A stretch of DNA of 18,005 bases from CAYVTV01 sp964526475. Lineage in GTDB: Bacteria > Bacteroidota > Bacteroidia > Bacteroidales > GCA-2748055. The notes under the pieces were generated by a model that ran no database searches, had not been told where the DNA came from, and saw only the letters and a list, made by a program, of their open reading frames with translations. The number at the start of each line of letters is the position of its first letter. Positions within the stretch are counted from its first letter, which is position 1. Of the stretch, positions 8,002-14,930 are shown in pieces. The position numbers and the translations under genes are program-made. The stretch spans positions 1 to 18,005 of the forward strand of contig CAZGKF010000058.1 in NCBI GenBank assembly GCA_964526475.1. Direction: 5' to 3'.

Positions 8002-9153
8002 TTACTTTATTAATTCATTCGTTATTCTCCTTGCTTCCATATCAGATTTTTCATAATCTTCCAAAGAAGGCTCCTTAATATAACCTGATTTCTCCAGAAC
8101 CTGTTCAATAATAGCAGGTATCTCCATGAAGCCCAGTCTGTTATTTAAAAATGCTTCCACTGCTTTCTCATTGGCAGCATTCATCACACAGGGCATATTC
8201 CCCCCAATTTTCATTACTTCAAAAGAAATTGCAAGATTACGAAATTTTTTTAAATCGGGTTCCTCGAAACTAAGATTTGCACATTCATTAAAATTTAATC
8301 TGGGAAAAGCTGACTTAATTCTAAGTGGCCAGGTAAAAGCATACAGTATAGGCCCCCGCATATCCGGAAGACCTAATTGCGCTTTTACTGAACCATCAGG
8401 AAATTGCACCATGGAATGTATAATTGATTGAGGATGAATAATTACCTCTATCTGTTCCGGTTTAAGATTGAAAAGCCATCTGGCTTCAATTACTTCAAGA
8501 CCTTTATTCATCAGACTTGCAGAATCTATAGTAATTTTATCCCCCATACACCAGTTTGGATGTTTCAGGGCATCATCCCTGGTTACATTTTTCAGGAACT
8601 CCATGGATGCATTTCTGAAAGGACCTCCGGAGGCTGTAAGAATTATCTTTTCAGGAAGATTCTGATCTTCACCCATAAGACATTGAAATATGGCTGAATG
8701 TTCGGAATCAACAGGGATAATATTAATACCTCTCTGATTTGCAAGCGATTTTACCAGTTCCCCGGCGACGACCATAGTCTCCTTGTTTGCAAGAGCAATG
8801 TCCTTCCCGGCTTTAATAGCATTAAGTGTAGGAAGAAGACCTGCATACCCCACCATAGCCGTAAGAATGATATCAACTTCTTCATATGCTGTCATATTAA
8901 CAATCTCGTCGGGACCTGCATATACAGAAACAGGGAAGCCTGACAAATTTTCCTTCACAAAATGGTATTTATCCTTGTTAGCTATGATTACTATCTCAGG
9001 TGCATAACGAATAGCCTGTTTAATAAGAAGTTCAGCATTATTATTAGCTGTCAGCATCTTAATCTCAAAAAACTCCGGGTGATCTGCAACCACTTCCAGA
9101 GCCTGAGTCCCAATTGATCCTGTAGATCCAAGTATGGCTATTCTCTTTTTCAA
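8002..9153 (-). CDS. dxr: 1-deoxy-D-xylulose 5-phosphate reductoisomerase
   Basis: Makes 2-C-methyl-D-erythritol 4-phosphate from DXP with NADPH, the first committed step of MEP isoprenoid synthesis; cytoplasmic. I start it at TTG 9153 (383 residues). The NADPH motif GSTGSIG then falls at residues 9-15, as usual. The only upstream ATG (9270) would add 39 atypical residues and overlap the M23 gene by 86 bases; there is no ATG in between. Active-site parts are intact: ANKET (122-126), D149 and E151 in PVDSEH, ASGGPF, and MNKGLEVIEARWLF with N216, K217 and E220. The HPQSIIHSMV and LPDMR segments follow. It lies 31 bases after the M23 stop and 4 bases before rseP, so it is inside the operon. Identity is certain; the start is the only doubt. 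Confidence 0.93.
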   Translation of the reverse strand: MKKRIAILGSTGSIGTQALEVVADHPEFFEIKMLTANNNAELLIKQAIRYAPEIVIIANKDKYHFVKENLSGFPVSVYAGPDEIVNMTAYEEVDIILTAMVGYAGLLPTLNAIKAGKDIALANKETMVVAGELVKSLANQRGINIIPVDSEHSAIFQCLMGEDQNLPEKIILTASGGPFRNASMEFLKNVTRDDALKHPNWCMGDKITIDSASLMNKGLEVIEARWLFNLKPEQIEVIIHPQSIIHSMVQFPDGSVKAQLGLPDMRGPILYAFTWPLRIKSAFPRLNFNECANLSFEEPDLKKFRNLAISFEVMKIGGNMPCVMNAANEKAVEAFLNNRLGFMEIPAIIEQVLEKSGYIKEPSLEDYEKSDMEARRITNELIK

Positions 9154-9184
9154 AGGGAAATTTTTTAAATTAGGGAAAAAGATA

Positions 9185-10063
9185 TCAGAATACAATAAAA
9201 TCTTCCGGGTTAAGGGGAATTCCGTTATGCCAGAGTTCGAAATGAAGATGAGGACCGGTAGTAAGTTCACCCGAATTACCTACAATTGCAATAGCGTCAC
9301 CCGCTCTGACACGCACACCAACGTTTTTCAGAAGCTCAGCATTATGTTTATAAAGAGATATCAGATTATTTTCATGCTGTATTTGCATCACATAACCCGT
9401 TTCAAGCGTCCAGGATGCCATAATAACAGTTCCGTCCAGGGTAGCCTTTACCACCTCATTGGGGGGAGCAACTATATCGGTCCCGAAATGATTATTCATT
9501 AAGTTAAAACTGTTTGTAACAAGTCCTTTTGCAGGAGGGAAAAAATATATTTTTTCCAGTTGAACAGAGGGCTGAGTTAATAAGGGATCTCTGGATAATC
9601 CTGCTAATCTGCCGGGATAATTAAGTTCCATTCTCAGAGCCGAATCCTGGGGAGATTTTGTAAATTGAATGTCATTATAGTTAGCCTTAACACCGGATGT
9701 ATCTGTATAAAGATAGTTTTCCGGTTCATTACCTGAGATTATTGTATGCATATTCGAGAAAAACTGATCACGGTATCTTAGCTCCAACTCAAGCGAATCC
9801 AGTCTTACCCTGTTTTGAACAATTGCGTATCTCATCTCTGCATCGGGATACCCGGGAATAATTTCCCTCAAAGGAGTATAAGCTATTGTAATATAAGTTA
9901 ATGCAACAAGAAAAAATAAAAGGGTTCCGGTAACAGCAATAATATTCAATCGTGATAAACGAATATACCCCAATTCCTGGAAAGTACTGTCATTGAGTAT
10001 AACCAAACGGTACTTATGAGTAAGCTTATTTAAAAGTTTTCTTTTCTTTTTTTTTCCGGTCAT
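9185..10063 (-). CDS. M23 family (LytM) peptidase, membrane-anchored
   Basis: A 292-residue peptidoglycan-peptide hydrolase of the LytM/M23 type. The N-terminus is a basic cytoplasmic tail (KKKKRK), followed by one membrane helix at about 40-62, so the enzyme domain faces the periplasm. A linker (about 75-165), partly helical with heptad-like residues (LDSLELELRYRD), joins to the LytM domain at 175-292. All zinc ligands are present: H192 and D196 (NHFGTD), and H274 in the HLH of GPHLHFELW, with the extra active-site histidine H240 in YKHN. It is thus probably active, unlike degenerate regulators such as EnvC. Its ATG overlaps the TGA of the superoxide reductase gene (ATGA, 10060-10063), so the two are probably translationally coupled. 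It could act in cell separation or wall remodelling. Confidence 0.9.
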   Translation of the reverse strand: MTGKKKKRKLLNKLTHKYRLVILNDSTFQELGYIRLSRLNIIAVTGTLLFFLVALTYITIAYTPLREIIPGYPDAEMRYAIVQNRVRLDSLELELRYRDQFFSNMHTIISGNEPENYLYTDTSGVKANYNDIQFTKSPQDSALRMELNYPGRLAGLSRDPLLTQPSVQLEKIYFFPPAKGLVTNSFNLMNNHFGTDIVAPPNEVVKATLDGTVIMASWTLETGYVMQIQHENNLISLYKHNAELLKNVGVRVRAGDAIAIVGNSGELTTGPHLHFELWHNGIPLNPEDFIVF

Positions 10064-10446
10064 GATAAGCTAATAACTTTAACTTCAACAGAATCACTCT
10101 GCCATAGTCCATGTTTTGTACAACAGGCCATGGCAGATAGGTTCATGCTGTTTCTGGCAATTATATAAAAATCTACCTCTACATGCCCGGATTGTCCAAG
10201 CATGCCAGGGTTAAAATGTACTCCGGCAAGAAATGTTTCCCTGTTCCATAGCTGAACGTAACTAATATAATGATCAGGATCATCAGGATGAGAATAATCT
10301 TTCCCCATCAAAACCTTTATACGGAATTTTCCCCCTTTCATTGCAGTCTTCTCACAAATAACATAAGGTGTATGCCTGTCAAAATAGTCCTTCTGCAACT
10401 CCTTTTCAAGCTTATCTGAATCAACTGGTTTGATAACTCTTGGCAT
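10060..10446 (-). CDS. Superoxide reductase (neelaredoxin/desulfoferrodoxin family)
   Basis: A 128-residue protein that should reduce superoxide to hydrogen peroxide at a mononuclear iron site without making oxygen, a trait of anaerobes. Aligned by eye to the one-domain superoxide reductases, all five iron ligands are in place: H25 (DRHTP, matching the EKHVP motif), H53 and H59 (SHPDDPDHY), C109 and H112 (CTKHGLW). The glutamate that normally sits two residues before the first histidine is aspartate here (D23), and a lysine is absent (R24). There is no N-terminal rubredoxin-like cysteine cluster, so it is not a full desulfoferrodoxin. First gene of the five-gene minus-strand operon, overlapping the M23 gene by four bases. 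A promoter-like site lies about 90 bases upstream. No signal peptide; cytoplasmic. Confidence 0.85.
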   Translation of the reverse strand: MPRVIKPVDSDKLEKELQKDYFDRHTPYVICEKTAMKGGKFRIKVLMGKDYSHPDDPDHYISYVQLWNRETFLAGVHFNPGMLGQSGHVEVDFYIIARNSMNLSAMACCTKHGLWQSDSVEVKVISLS

Positions 10447-10869
10447 TTACCTGAGAGATTAAAATAAATTATATTATTAAAGTTCCCTGAAAATATTAAA
10501 TTCAGCAGATAATTTTATAAAAATTAAACTTCTCAAAATTAATGGATTTTTTAACAGAAAACGAATGAATTTTACAACTCTTTAATTACAATAGTATTGT
10601 GACACATAAAAAAAATCGTCTCTTTTTACATTCATGGAGATTTCAGAATGAGTTCTTTTCGTTTGTGTCATCGCTCATGGGTAGTTTTTTTCTTATATCC
10701 TTTGCTTCTGTTTTAGTTGCGCAGGAACGCGACAACAAGGATTTTTTCAGCCCCCAAAGCGGACAGGAAGGTAAGGATGTCATCTGATATTAACTTTTTC
10801 ATAATATCCATGTATAAGATTTTTGATTTTTTTCGATAAATTTACGATTTTACTAATCAAAAATACAAA
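10447..10869. other. Divergent promoter region between the SOR operon and deoR
   Basis: Very AT-rich, as expected for a region driving two divergent transcripts. It holds the minus-strand -7 candidate at 10534-10541. It also contains a 62-codon plus-strand reading frame, GTG 10599 to TGA 10787, whose middle is hydrophobic (SFFLISFASVLVAQ) like a signal peptide and whose end is polar. GTG starts are rare in this phylum and no ribosome-binding site is seen, so this may be a remnant of a secreted protein gene or chance. I do not call it a gene. Confidence 0.4.
10534..10541 (-). promoter_or_regulatory. Candidate -7 element of the SOR-M23-dxr-rseP-tatA operon
   Basis: The minus strand reads TAATTTTG, an exact match to the Bacteroidota -7 pattern TAnnTTTG, about 90 bases before the superoxide reductase ATG. 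No clean TTTG -33 element is found at the right distance, so support is partial. Confidence 0.3.
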
Positions 10870-11634
10870 ATGTTACCCAATCAACGAAGAGAAAAGATAC
10901 TGGATCTGATAAAGGAAGATGGTCATGCAAAAGTTACCCAGTTAAGCAGGATTTTTAAAGTAACCGAAGTAACCATAAGGCAGGATCTGGAAAAAATTGA
11001 AAAAGAGGGCTATATTGTCCGCGAACACGGTGGGGCTTATCTGAAAAATGTTGGTATCCAGGTAAAAAATATTACACTCCAAAACCAGGAAAATATTAGT
11101 GAAAAAATCCTGATAGCTCAAAAAGCTGTTGAACTTATTGATGATGGTGATACCATTATTTTCGACTCAGGATCCACTACTACTGAAATTGCCAAACTGA
11201 TTAACGGATATAAGAACCTTACTGTAATAACCAACGCATTAAATATTGCCCTGATCCTGGGAGCTGACCCGGGGATCAACCTGGTGGTTACCGGAGGGGA
11301 ATTCAAAGCCCCCACACTTTCACTGACCGGACAGAAAGCTGCTGATTTTTTTGATAACCTGCATGTAGATAAATTATTTCTTGCAACAGCCGGGATAACC
11401 CTTAAATCCGGATTGACATATCCAAGTATAAGTGATATTGTTGTGAAAAGAGCCATGATTGAATCGGCAAACATCGTTTACCTCGTAGCTGATTCAACAA
11501 AAATTGGGAAAAGCTCTTTTGCCAGCCTGGGAGCTCTTTCATTAATCGATTATCTTATAACCGATTCAAAAATAACTGAAAAGGATATGGCTGTGCTAAA
11601 GGAGCACGACATCAAACTACTTATTGCCAAATAA
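10870..11634 (+). CDS. DeoR/GlpR family transcriptional regulator
   Basis: A 254-residue DeoR-type repressor. The N-terminal winged helix-turn-helix is at 6-57 (KVTQLSRIFKVTEVTIRQDL followed by the EGYIVREHGGA wing). The C-terminal DeoRC sensor domain (about 75-235) has the sugar-phosphate-binding signatures: DSGSTTTEIA (99-108), ITNALNIA (120-127), VTGGEF (140-145), and DSTKIGK (208-214). Such proteins release DNA when bound to a phosphorylated sugar or polyol. It precedes, on the same strand, a permease, split transketolase, kinase and isomerase cluster, and is very probably their local regulator. The effector would then be a ketose phosphate made by the kinase. It is separated from the permease by 309 bases, so it likely has its own transcript. 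Confidence 0.93.
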   Translation: MLPNQRREKILDLIKEDGHAKVTQLSRIFKVTEVTIRQDLEKIEKEGYIVREHGGAYLKNVGIQVKNITLQNQENISEKILIAQKAVELIDDGDTIIFDSGSTTTEIAKLINGYKNLTVITNALNIALILGADPGINLVVTGGEFKAPTLSLTGQKAADFFDNLHVDKLFLATAGITLKSGLTYPSISDIVVKRAMIESANIVYLVADSTKIGKSSFASLGALSLIDYLITDSKITEKDMAVLKEHDIKLLIAK

Positions 11635-11943
11635 ATTTGAAAGCTATTTTATTTATACCTGCTCTGAGCTTAAGTATGGTAATTTAATACCTAAAATTTC
11701 GCGCTTGTTTATATTATACACACAAAGGAGAAATTGCCTTCGGCGAGCTCGCTGAAGCTCTGTTCCTCACTGGTGTTACCAATGACAGCGACCTTGCCAA
11801 TTGAATGGAGATATCTCGCTATCGCATGATATCAAAGTTAAAAACACTTTCGATAAGTTTGTTTTAAGAAGTTTTGTTTTTATGTTTTATTTCTTTTATT
11901 TTGGTAATCGAAAATTCATGTCTTAACTCAAATACTCTCAACC
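11635..11943. other. Intergenic region with coding remnant and perfect-core palindrome
   Basis: No intact gene. A plus-strand frame from 11688 to a TGA at 11802-11804 lacks any start codon, but its last 27 codons look coding: KGEIAFGELAEALFLTG, then VTNDSDLAN and stop. They are clearly richer in G/C than their surroundings, so this may be the tail of a decayed gene I cannot name. Inside it, CTTCGGCGAGCTCGCTGAAG (11738-11757) is a palindrome with one mismatched pair. The last 90 bases are T-rich and hold the candidate permease promoter. Confidence 0.4.
11858..11888 (+). promoter_or_regulatory. Candidate promoter of the sugar permease/transketolase operon
   Basis: TTTG (11858-11861) and TATGTTTT (11881-11888, one base off TAnnTTTG) are 19 bases apart, as in Bacteroidota promoters. 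Transcription would start near 11895, about 50 bases before the permease ATG. TAAGTTTG at 11854-11861 also matches the -7 pattern exactly but lacks a -33 partner. Confidence 0.35.
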
Positions 11944-12960
11944 ATGATTTTAGTACATCATTATTCACTTGCCGTTACTTTTTTTATCCTCACAATGATT
12001 TGCTGGGGTTCCTGGGCAAACACACAGAAACTGGCTGCAAAGACCTGGCGTTTTGAGCTTTTTTACTGGGATATGGTTACCGGTTTATTACTGCTTGCAA
12101 CCATTGCTGCATTTACGCTTGGGTCAATGGGTTCTGAAGGAAGGACATTTATCGAAGATCTTTGTCAAACCGACCTTTCCAGCATTGGTTCTGCTATGCT
12201 TGGAGGAATTGTATGGAACCTTGGGAATTTACTTTTAGTGGCTGCCATTGCTGTTGCAGGAATGTCGGTCGGTTTCCCTATCGGAGGTGGCATAGCATGG
12301 GTACTGGGTATTTTGGTAAATTACCTGCTGGTGATATCCCGCACAGGGCAATCAAATGACAATGACCTGATGCTTTTCTTCGGCGTAATTGTAATTATTG
12401 TTGCCATTATTTTAAGTATGCTTTCATACAAACGTCTGGCCAGTGAAAATAAATCCCCTACTTTAAAAGGTATTCTCCTTTCGGTTTCAGCAGGTTTACT
12501 CATAGCGTTTTTTTACGGTCTGGTAGTGAATTCACTGGATCCCCAATTCGTTGAAGGCGGAGGTGGGAAACTCACTCCTTATTCCGGAGCATTTTTCTTT
12601 GCGCTTGGAGCATTTGTCAGTACTTTCCTTTTTAACCCGGTTTTCATGGCAAAACCAGTTCAGGGAACACCTGTTAAGATAAGAGAATATTTTAAAGGAT
12701 CCCTTAATACTCACCTTATTGGTGTTCTGGGTGGATGTATATGGATGATAGGAATGGTGGTTAGTTTTATGTCGGTTGGTGCTGCAGGTCCTGCTATTTC
12801 TTATGCACTCAGTAATGCCGCTCCTGTGGTCGCAATATTATGGGGTGTATTCGCATGGAAAGAATTCAAAGGTGCTCCAAAAGGAACCAATCAACTGCTA
12901 TTAATAATGTTTGTTCTTTATCTGATTGGGCTTGTATTAATTACAATGGCTAAGGTATAG
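11944..12960 (+). CDS. GRP-type sugar permease (DMT superfamily)
   Basis: A 338-residue inner-membrane protein with about ten hydrophobic helices (near 5-25, 42-62, 83-110, 113-133, 141-160, 174-195, 215-235, 256-280, 283-302 and 312-335), the layout of the drug/metabolite transporter superfamily. The first helix ends MICWGSWANTQKLA, and KTWRFELFYWD follows. With the glycine-rich GFPIGGGIAWVLG segment, this resembles the glucose/ribose porter and rhamnose-transporter-like branch. Proteins of this group are often named multidrug DMT permease by pipelines, but the sugar-catabolic neighbours argue for a monosaccharide or polyol. It probably works as a secondary transporter. It follows deoR and precedes the split transketolase by 137 bases. 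The substrate is not readable from sequence. Confidence 0.85.
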   Translation: MILVHHYSLAVTFFILTMICWGSWANTQKLAAKTWRFELFYWDMVTGLLLLATIAAFTLGSMGSEGRTFIEDLCQTDLSSIGSAMLGGIVWNLGNLLLVAAIAVAGMSVGFPIGGGIAWVLGILVNYLLVISRTGQSNDNDLMLFFGVIVIIVAIILSMLSYKRLASENKSPTLKGILLSVSAGLLIAFFYGLVVNSLDPQFVEGGGGKLTPYSGAFFFALGAFVSTFLFNPVFMAKPVQGTPVKIREYFKGSLNTHLIGVLGGCIWMIGMVVSFMSVGAAGPAISYALSNAAPVVAILWGVFAWKEFKGAPKGTNQLLLIMFVLYLIGLVLITMAKV

Positions 12961-13051
12961 CAGATCTGTTAATAAACCTGAAATGTTATTGAAGCTAATG
13001 ATTTCTATTTCATTAGTACCTTAAATAATATGACATTATCCTCAGGAAGCG

Positions 13052-13064
13052 GACAATTATTGTC
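13052..13064. promoter_or_regulatory. Palindrome GACAATTATTGTC upstream of the transketolase
   Basis: Six-base arms GACAAT and ATTGTC around a single central T form a perfect odd palindrome ending 33 bases before ATG 13098. The position suits an operator, perhaps for the DeoR regulator, but no second copy was found near deoR or the permease. A further inverted repeat, CTAATGA / TCATTAG with an 8-base loop, is at 12995-13016. Confidence 0.3.
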
Positions 13065-13097
13065 GGTTAATTATATTTCTTTTAATTGTTGAATTTT

Positions 13098-13940
13098 ATG
13101 GTAATCACAGATAATAAAATCTTACCATTAATACTGAAGTCCGAAAAAATCCGGAAACGGGTTGTGGAAATTATTTATCAGGCAAACGGAGGCCACACCG
13201 GAGGATCACTTTCTTCCATAGACATTCTTGTTTCCCTGTATTTCAATGTCTTGCATATTGACCCTGAACAGCCTGATATGCCGGACCGGGACAGGTTCAT
13301 TCTCAGCAAAGGGCATAGTGTGGAAAGTTTATATTGTACTTTGGCTGAAGCCGGCTTTTTTCAAGATAAATTGTTGGATACATACGGACAATTTAATTCT
13401 GTTCTCATTGGGCATCCAACAAAAAAAGTTACCGGGATTGAACTCAACAGTGGGGCATTAGGCCATGGACTTTCCGTAGGAGTTGGTATGGCTATATCAT
13501 CCAAAATGGATAATGCAGGTTTCCGGGTATTTGTACTTATGGGTGATGGTGAGCAGGGAGAGGGTTCAATATACGAAGCTGCCATGGCTGGGAGTCACTT
13601 TCAATTAGATAACCTTGTAGCCATTATCGACAGGAACCATTTGCAGATTAGTGGCTTAACCGAGGATGTGATGGGGCTGGAACCATTAAAATCACGCTGG
13701 GAAAGTCTTGGATGGGAAGTATTGGAGGTTGACGGACATAACATGGCAGCTCTGGTGTCAACCTTTAATAATATCCCTGTTAAACAAAAGAAACCTCATT
13801 TAATTATTGCCAGAACCATAAAAGGAAAAGGGGTTTCGTTTGTTGAGAATAATTATAAATGGCACCACAAAGTTCCTGATAAAGATCAATATCTTATGGC
13901 TATTGATGAGATTAATAAACGAATAGAAGGATTGAAATAA
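13098..13940 (+). CDS. Transketolase, N-terminal (TPP-binding) subunit
   Basis: A 280-residue protein from ATG 13098; an in-frame TTG at 13086 would add only MLNF. It is the pyrophosphate-binding half of transketolase. Visible signatures: NGGHTGGSLSSIDIL (30-44), SKGHS (70-74), GALGHGLSVGVGMA (119-132) and the thiamine diphosphate motif GDGE (149-152) ending with DRN (178-180), whose D/N residues bind Mg2+. The next gene supplies the pyrimidine-binding half, so the two together form one enzyme that moves a two-carbon ketol unit between sugar phosphates. Together they have about 590 residues, less than a one-piece transketolase (about 660). Split transketolases are common beside pentose or unusual-sugar gene sets. 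Start follows a palindrome that may be an operator. Confidence 0.93.
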   Translation: MVITDNKILPLILKSEKIRKRVVEIIYQANGGHTGGSLSSIDILVSLYFNVLHIDPEQPDMPDRDRFILSKGHSVESLYCTLAEAGFFQDKLLDTYGQFNSVLIGHPTKKVTGIELNSGALGHGLSVGVGMAISSKMDNAGFRVFVLMGDGEQGEGSIYEAAMAGSHFQLDNLVAIIDRNHLQISGLTEDVMGLEPLKSRWESLGWEVLEVDGHNMAALVSTFNNIPVKQKKPHLIIARTIKGKGVSFVENNYKWHHKVPDKDQYLMAIDEINKRIEGLK

Positions 13941-13955
13941 TTCCTTTTCAGAAAA

Positions 13956-14897
13956 ATGACTTTAATGAATGATATACCCTGCCGTAAGACTTTTACTGAT
14001 ACCTTGCTGGAAATAGCAAGAAAGGATAAAAATATTGTAGTTGTAACTTCAGATGCCCGGGGTTCGGTAACGCTCAATCATTTTGCCGATGAATTACCGG
14101 AACAATTTGTTGAAGTAGGGATTGCCGAACAGAATGCTATTGGTATTGCTGCAGGTATAGCCAGCTGCGGGAAAAAAACTTTTGTTTGTGGTCCGGCATG
14201 CTTTTATTCAACACGTAGTCTGGAACAGGTAAAAGTTGACGTGGCCTATTCATTTAATCCGGTTAAAATTATAGGAGTAAGCGGGGGAGTGAGTTACGGA
14301 GCCCTTGGGAGTTCCCATCACAGTCTTCATGATATCGCTGTAATGCGTACTTTTCCGGGAATGCAAATAGTATTTCCCAGTGATAATATTACGACCCGCC
14401 AGCTTACACATATATTATCCAATCACCCGCATCCGGTTTATGTCAGAATGGGCAGGAATCCTGTACCGAATGTTTACACACAACCTAGAAAGGAATTTGA
14501 GATCGGAAAAGCAATTACTCTTTTACATGGTGACGATATAACCATTATAGGTACCGGAGAAACCGTTTTTCATTGCTTACAGGCAGGGGAAATGCTTAAG
14601 AATAAAGGAATAAATCCAAGAATTATAGATATGCATACCATTAAACCCCTTGATCATGAAACAATTAAAAAGGCTATTAATGAAACCGGAAAGATTATAA
14701 CAGTCGAAGAGCATAGTATTTTTGGAGGCTTGGGCGCTGCAGTAGCAGAAGTGGTTGTTCAATATAAACCTGTTCCTGTTCGTATAATCGGAATACCCGA
14801 TGAAAATACCATTACCGGAAAATCATCTGAAGTCTTTGATTATTATGGACTCTCAAAAGAAAATATCGTGAGTGTCGCCGAAAATATGTTACAGTAA
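13956..14897 (+). CDS. Transketolase, C-terminal (pyrimidine-binding) subunit
   Basis: A 313-residue partner of the previous gene, 15 bases downstream and clearly co-translated as an operon. It carries the pyrimidine-binding domain with the catalytic glutamate in EVGIAEQNAIGIAAGIA (E58), then the HSLHDIAVMRTFPGMQIVFPSD region and the C-terminal transketolase domain ending with ITVEEHSIFGGLGAAVAE, as in the DXS/pyruvate dehydrogenase E1-beta/transketolase group. DXS is ruled out because the gene lacks the TPP half, and E1-beta is less likely because the first subunit is transketolase-like. A second ATG at 13965 is a possible alternative start. Substrate specificity (ordinary pentose phosphates or a special ketose phosphate) cannot be read directly and is best judged from the kinase and isomerase genes that follow. 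Confidence 0.93.
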   Translation: MTLMNDIPCRKTFTDTLLEIARKDKNIVVVTSDARGSVTLNHFADELPEQFVEVGIAEQNAIGIAAGIASCGKKTFVCGPACFYSTRSLEQVKVDVAYSFNPVKIIGVSGGVSYGALGSSHHSLHDIAVMRTFPGMQIVFPSDNITTRQLTHILSNHPHPVYVRMGRNPVPNVYTQPRKEFEIGKAITLLHGDDITIIGTGETVFHCLQAGEMLKNKGINPRIIDMHTIKPLDHETIKKAINETGKIITVEEHSIFGGLGAAVAEVVVQYKPVPVRIIGIPDENTITGKSSEVFDYYGLSKENIVSVAENMLQ

Positions 14898-14930
14898 GTA
14901 TATATCATCATTGAAGGAAAAATCAAGTTT

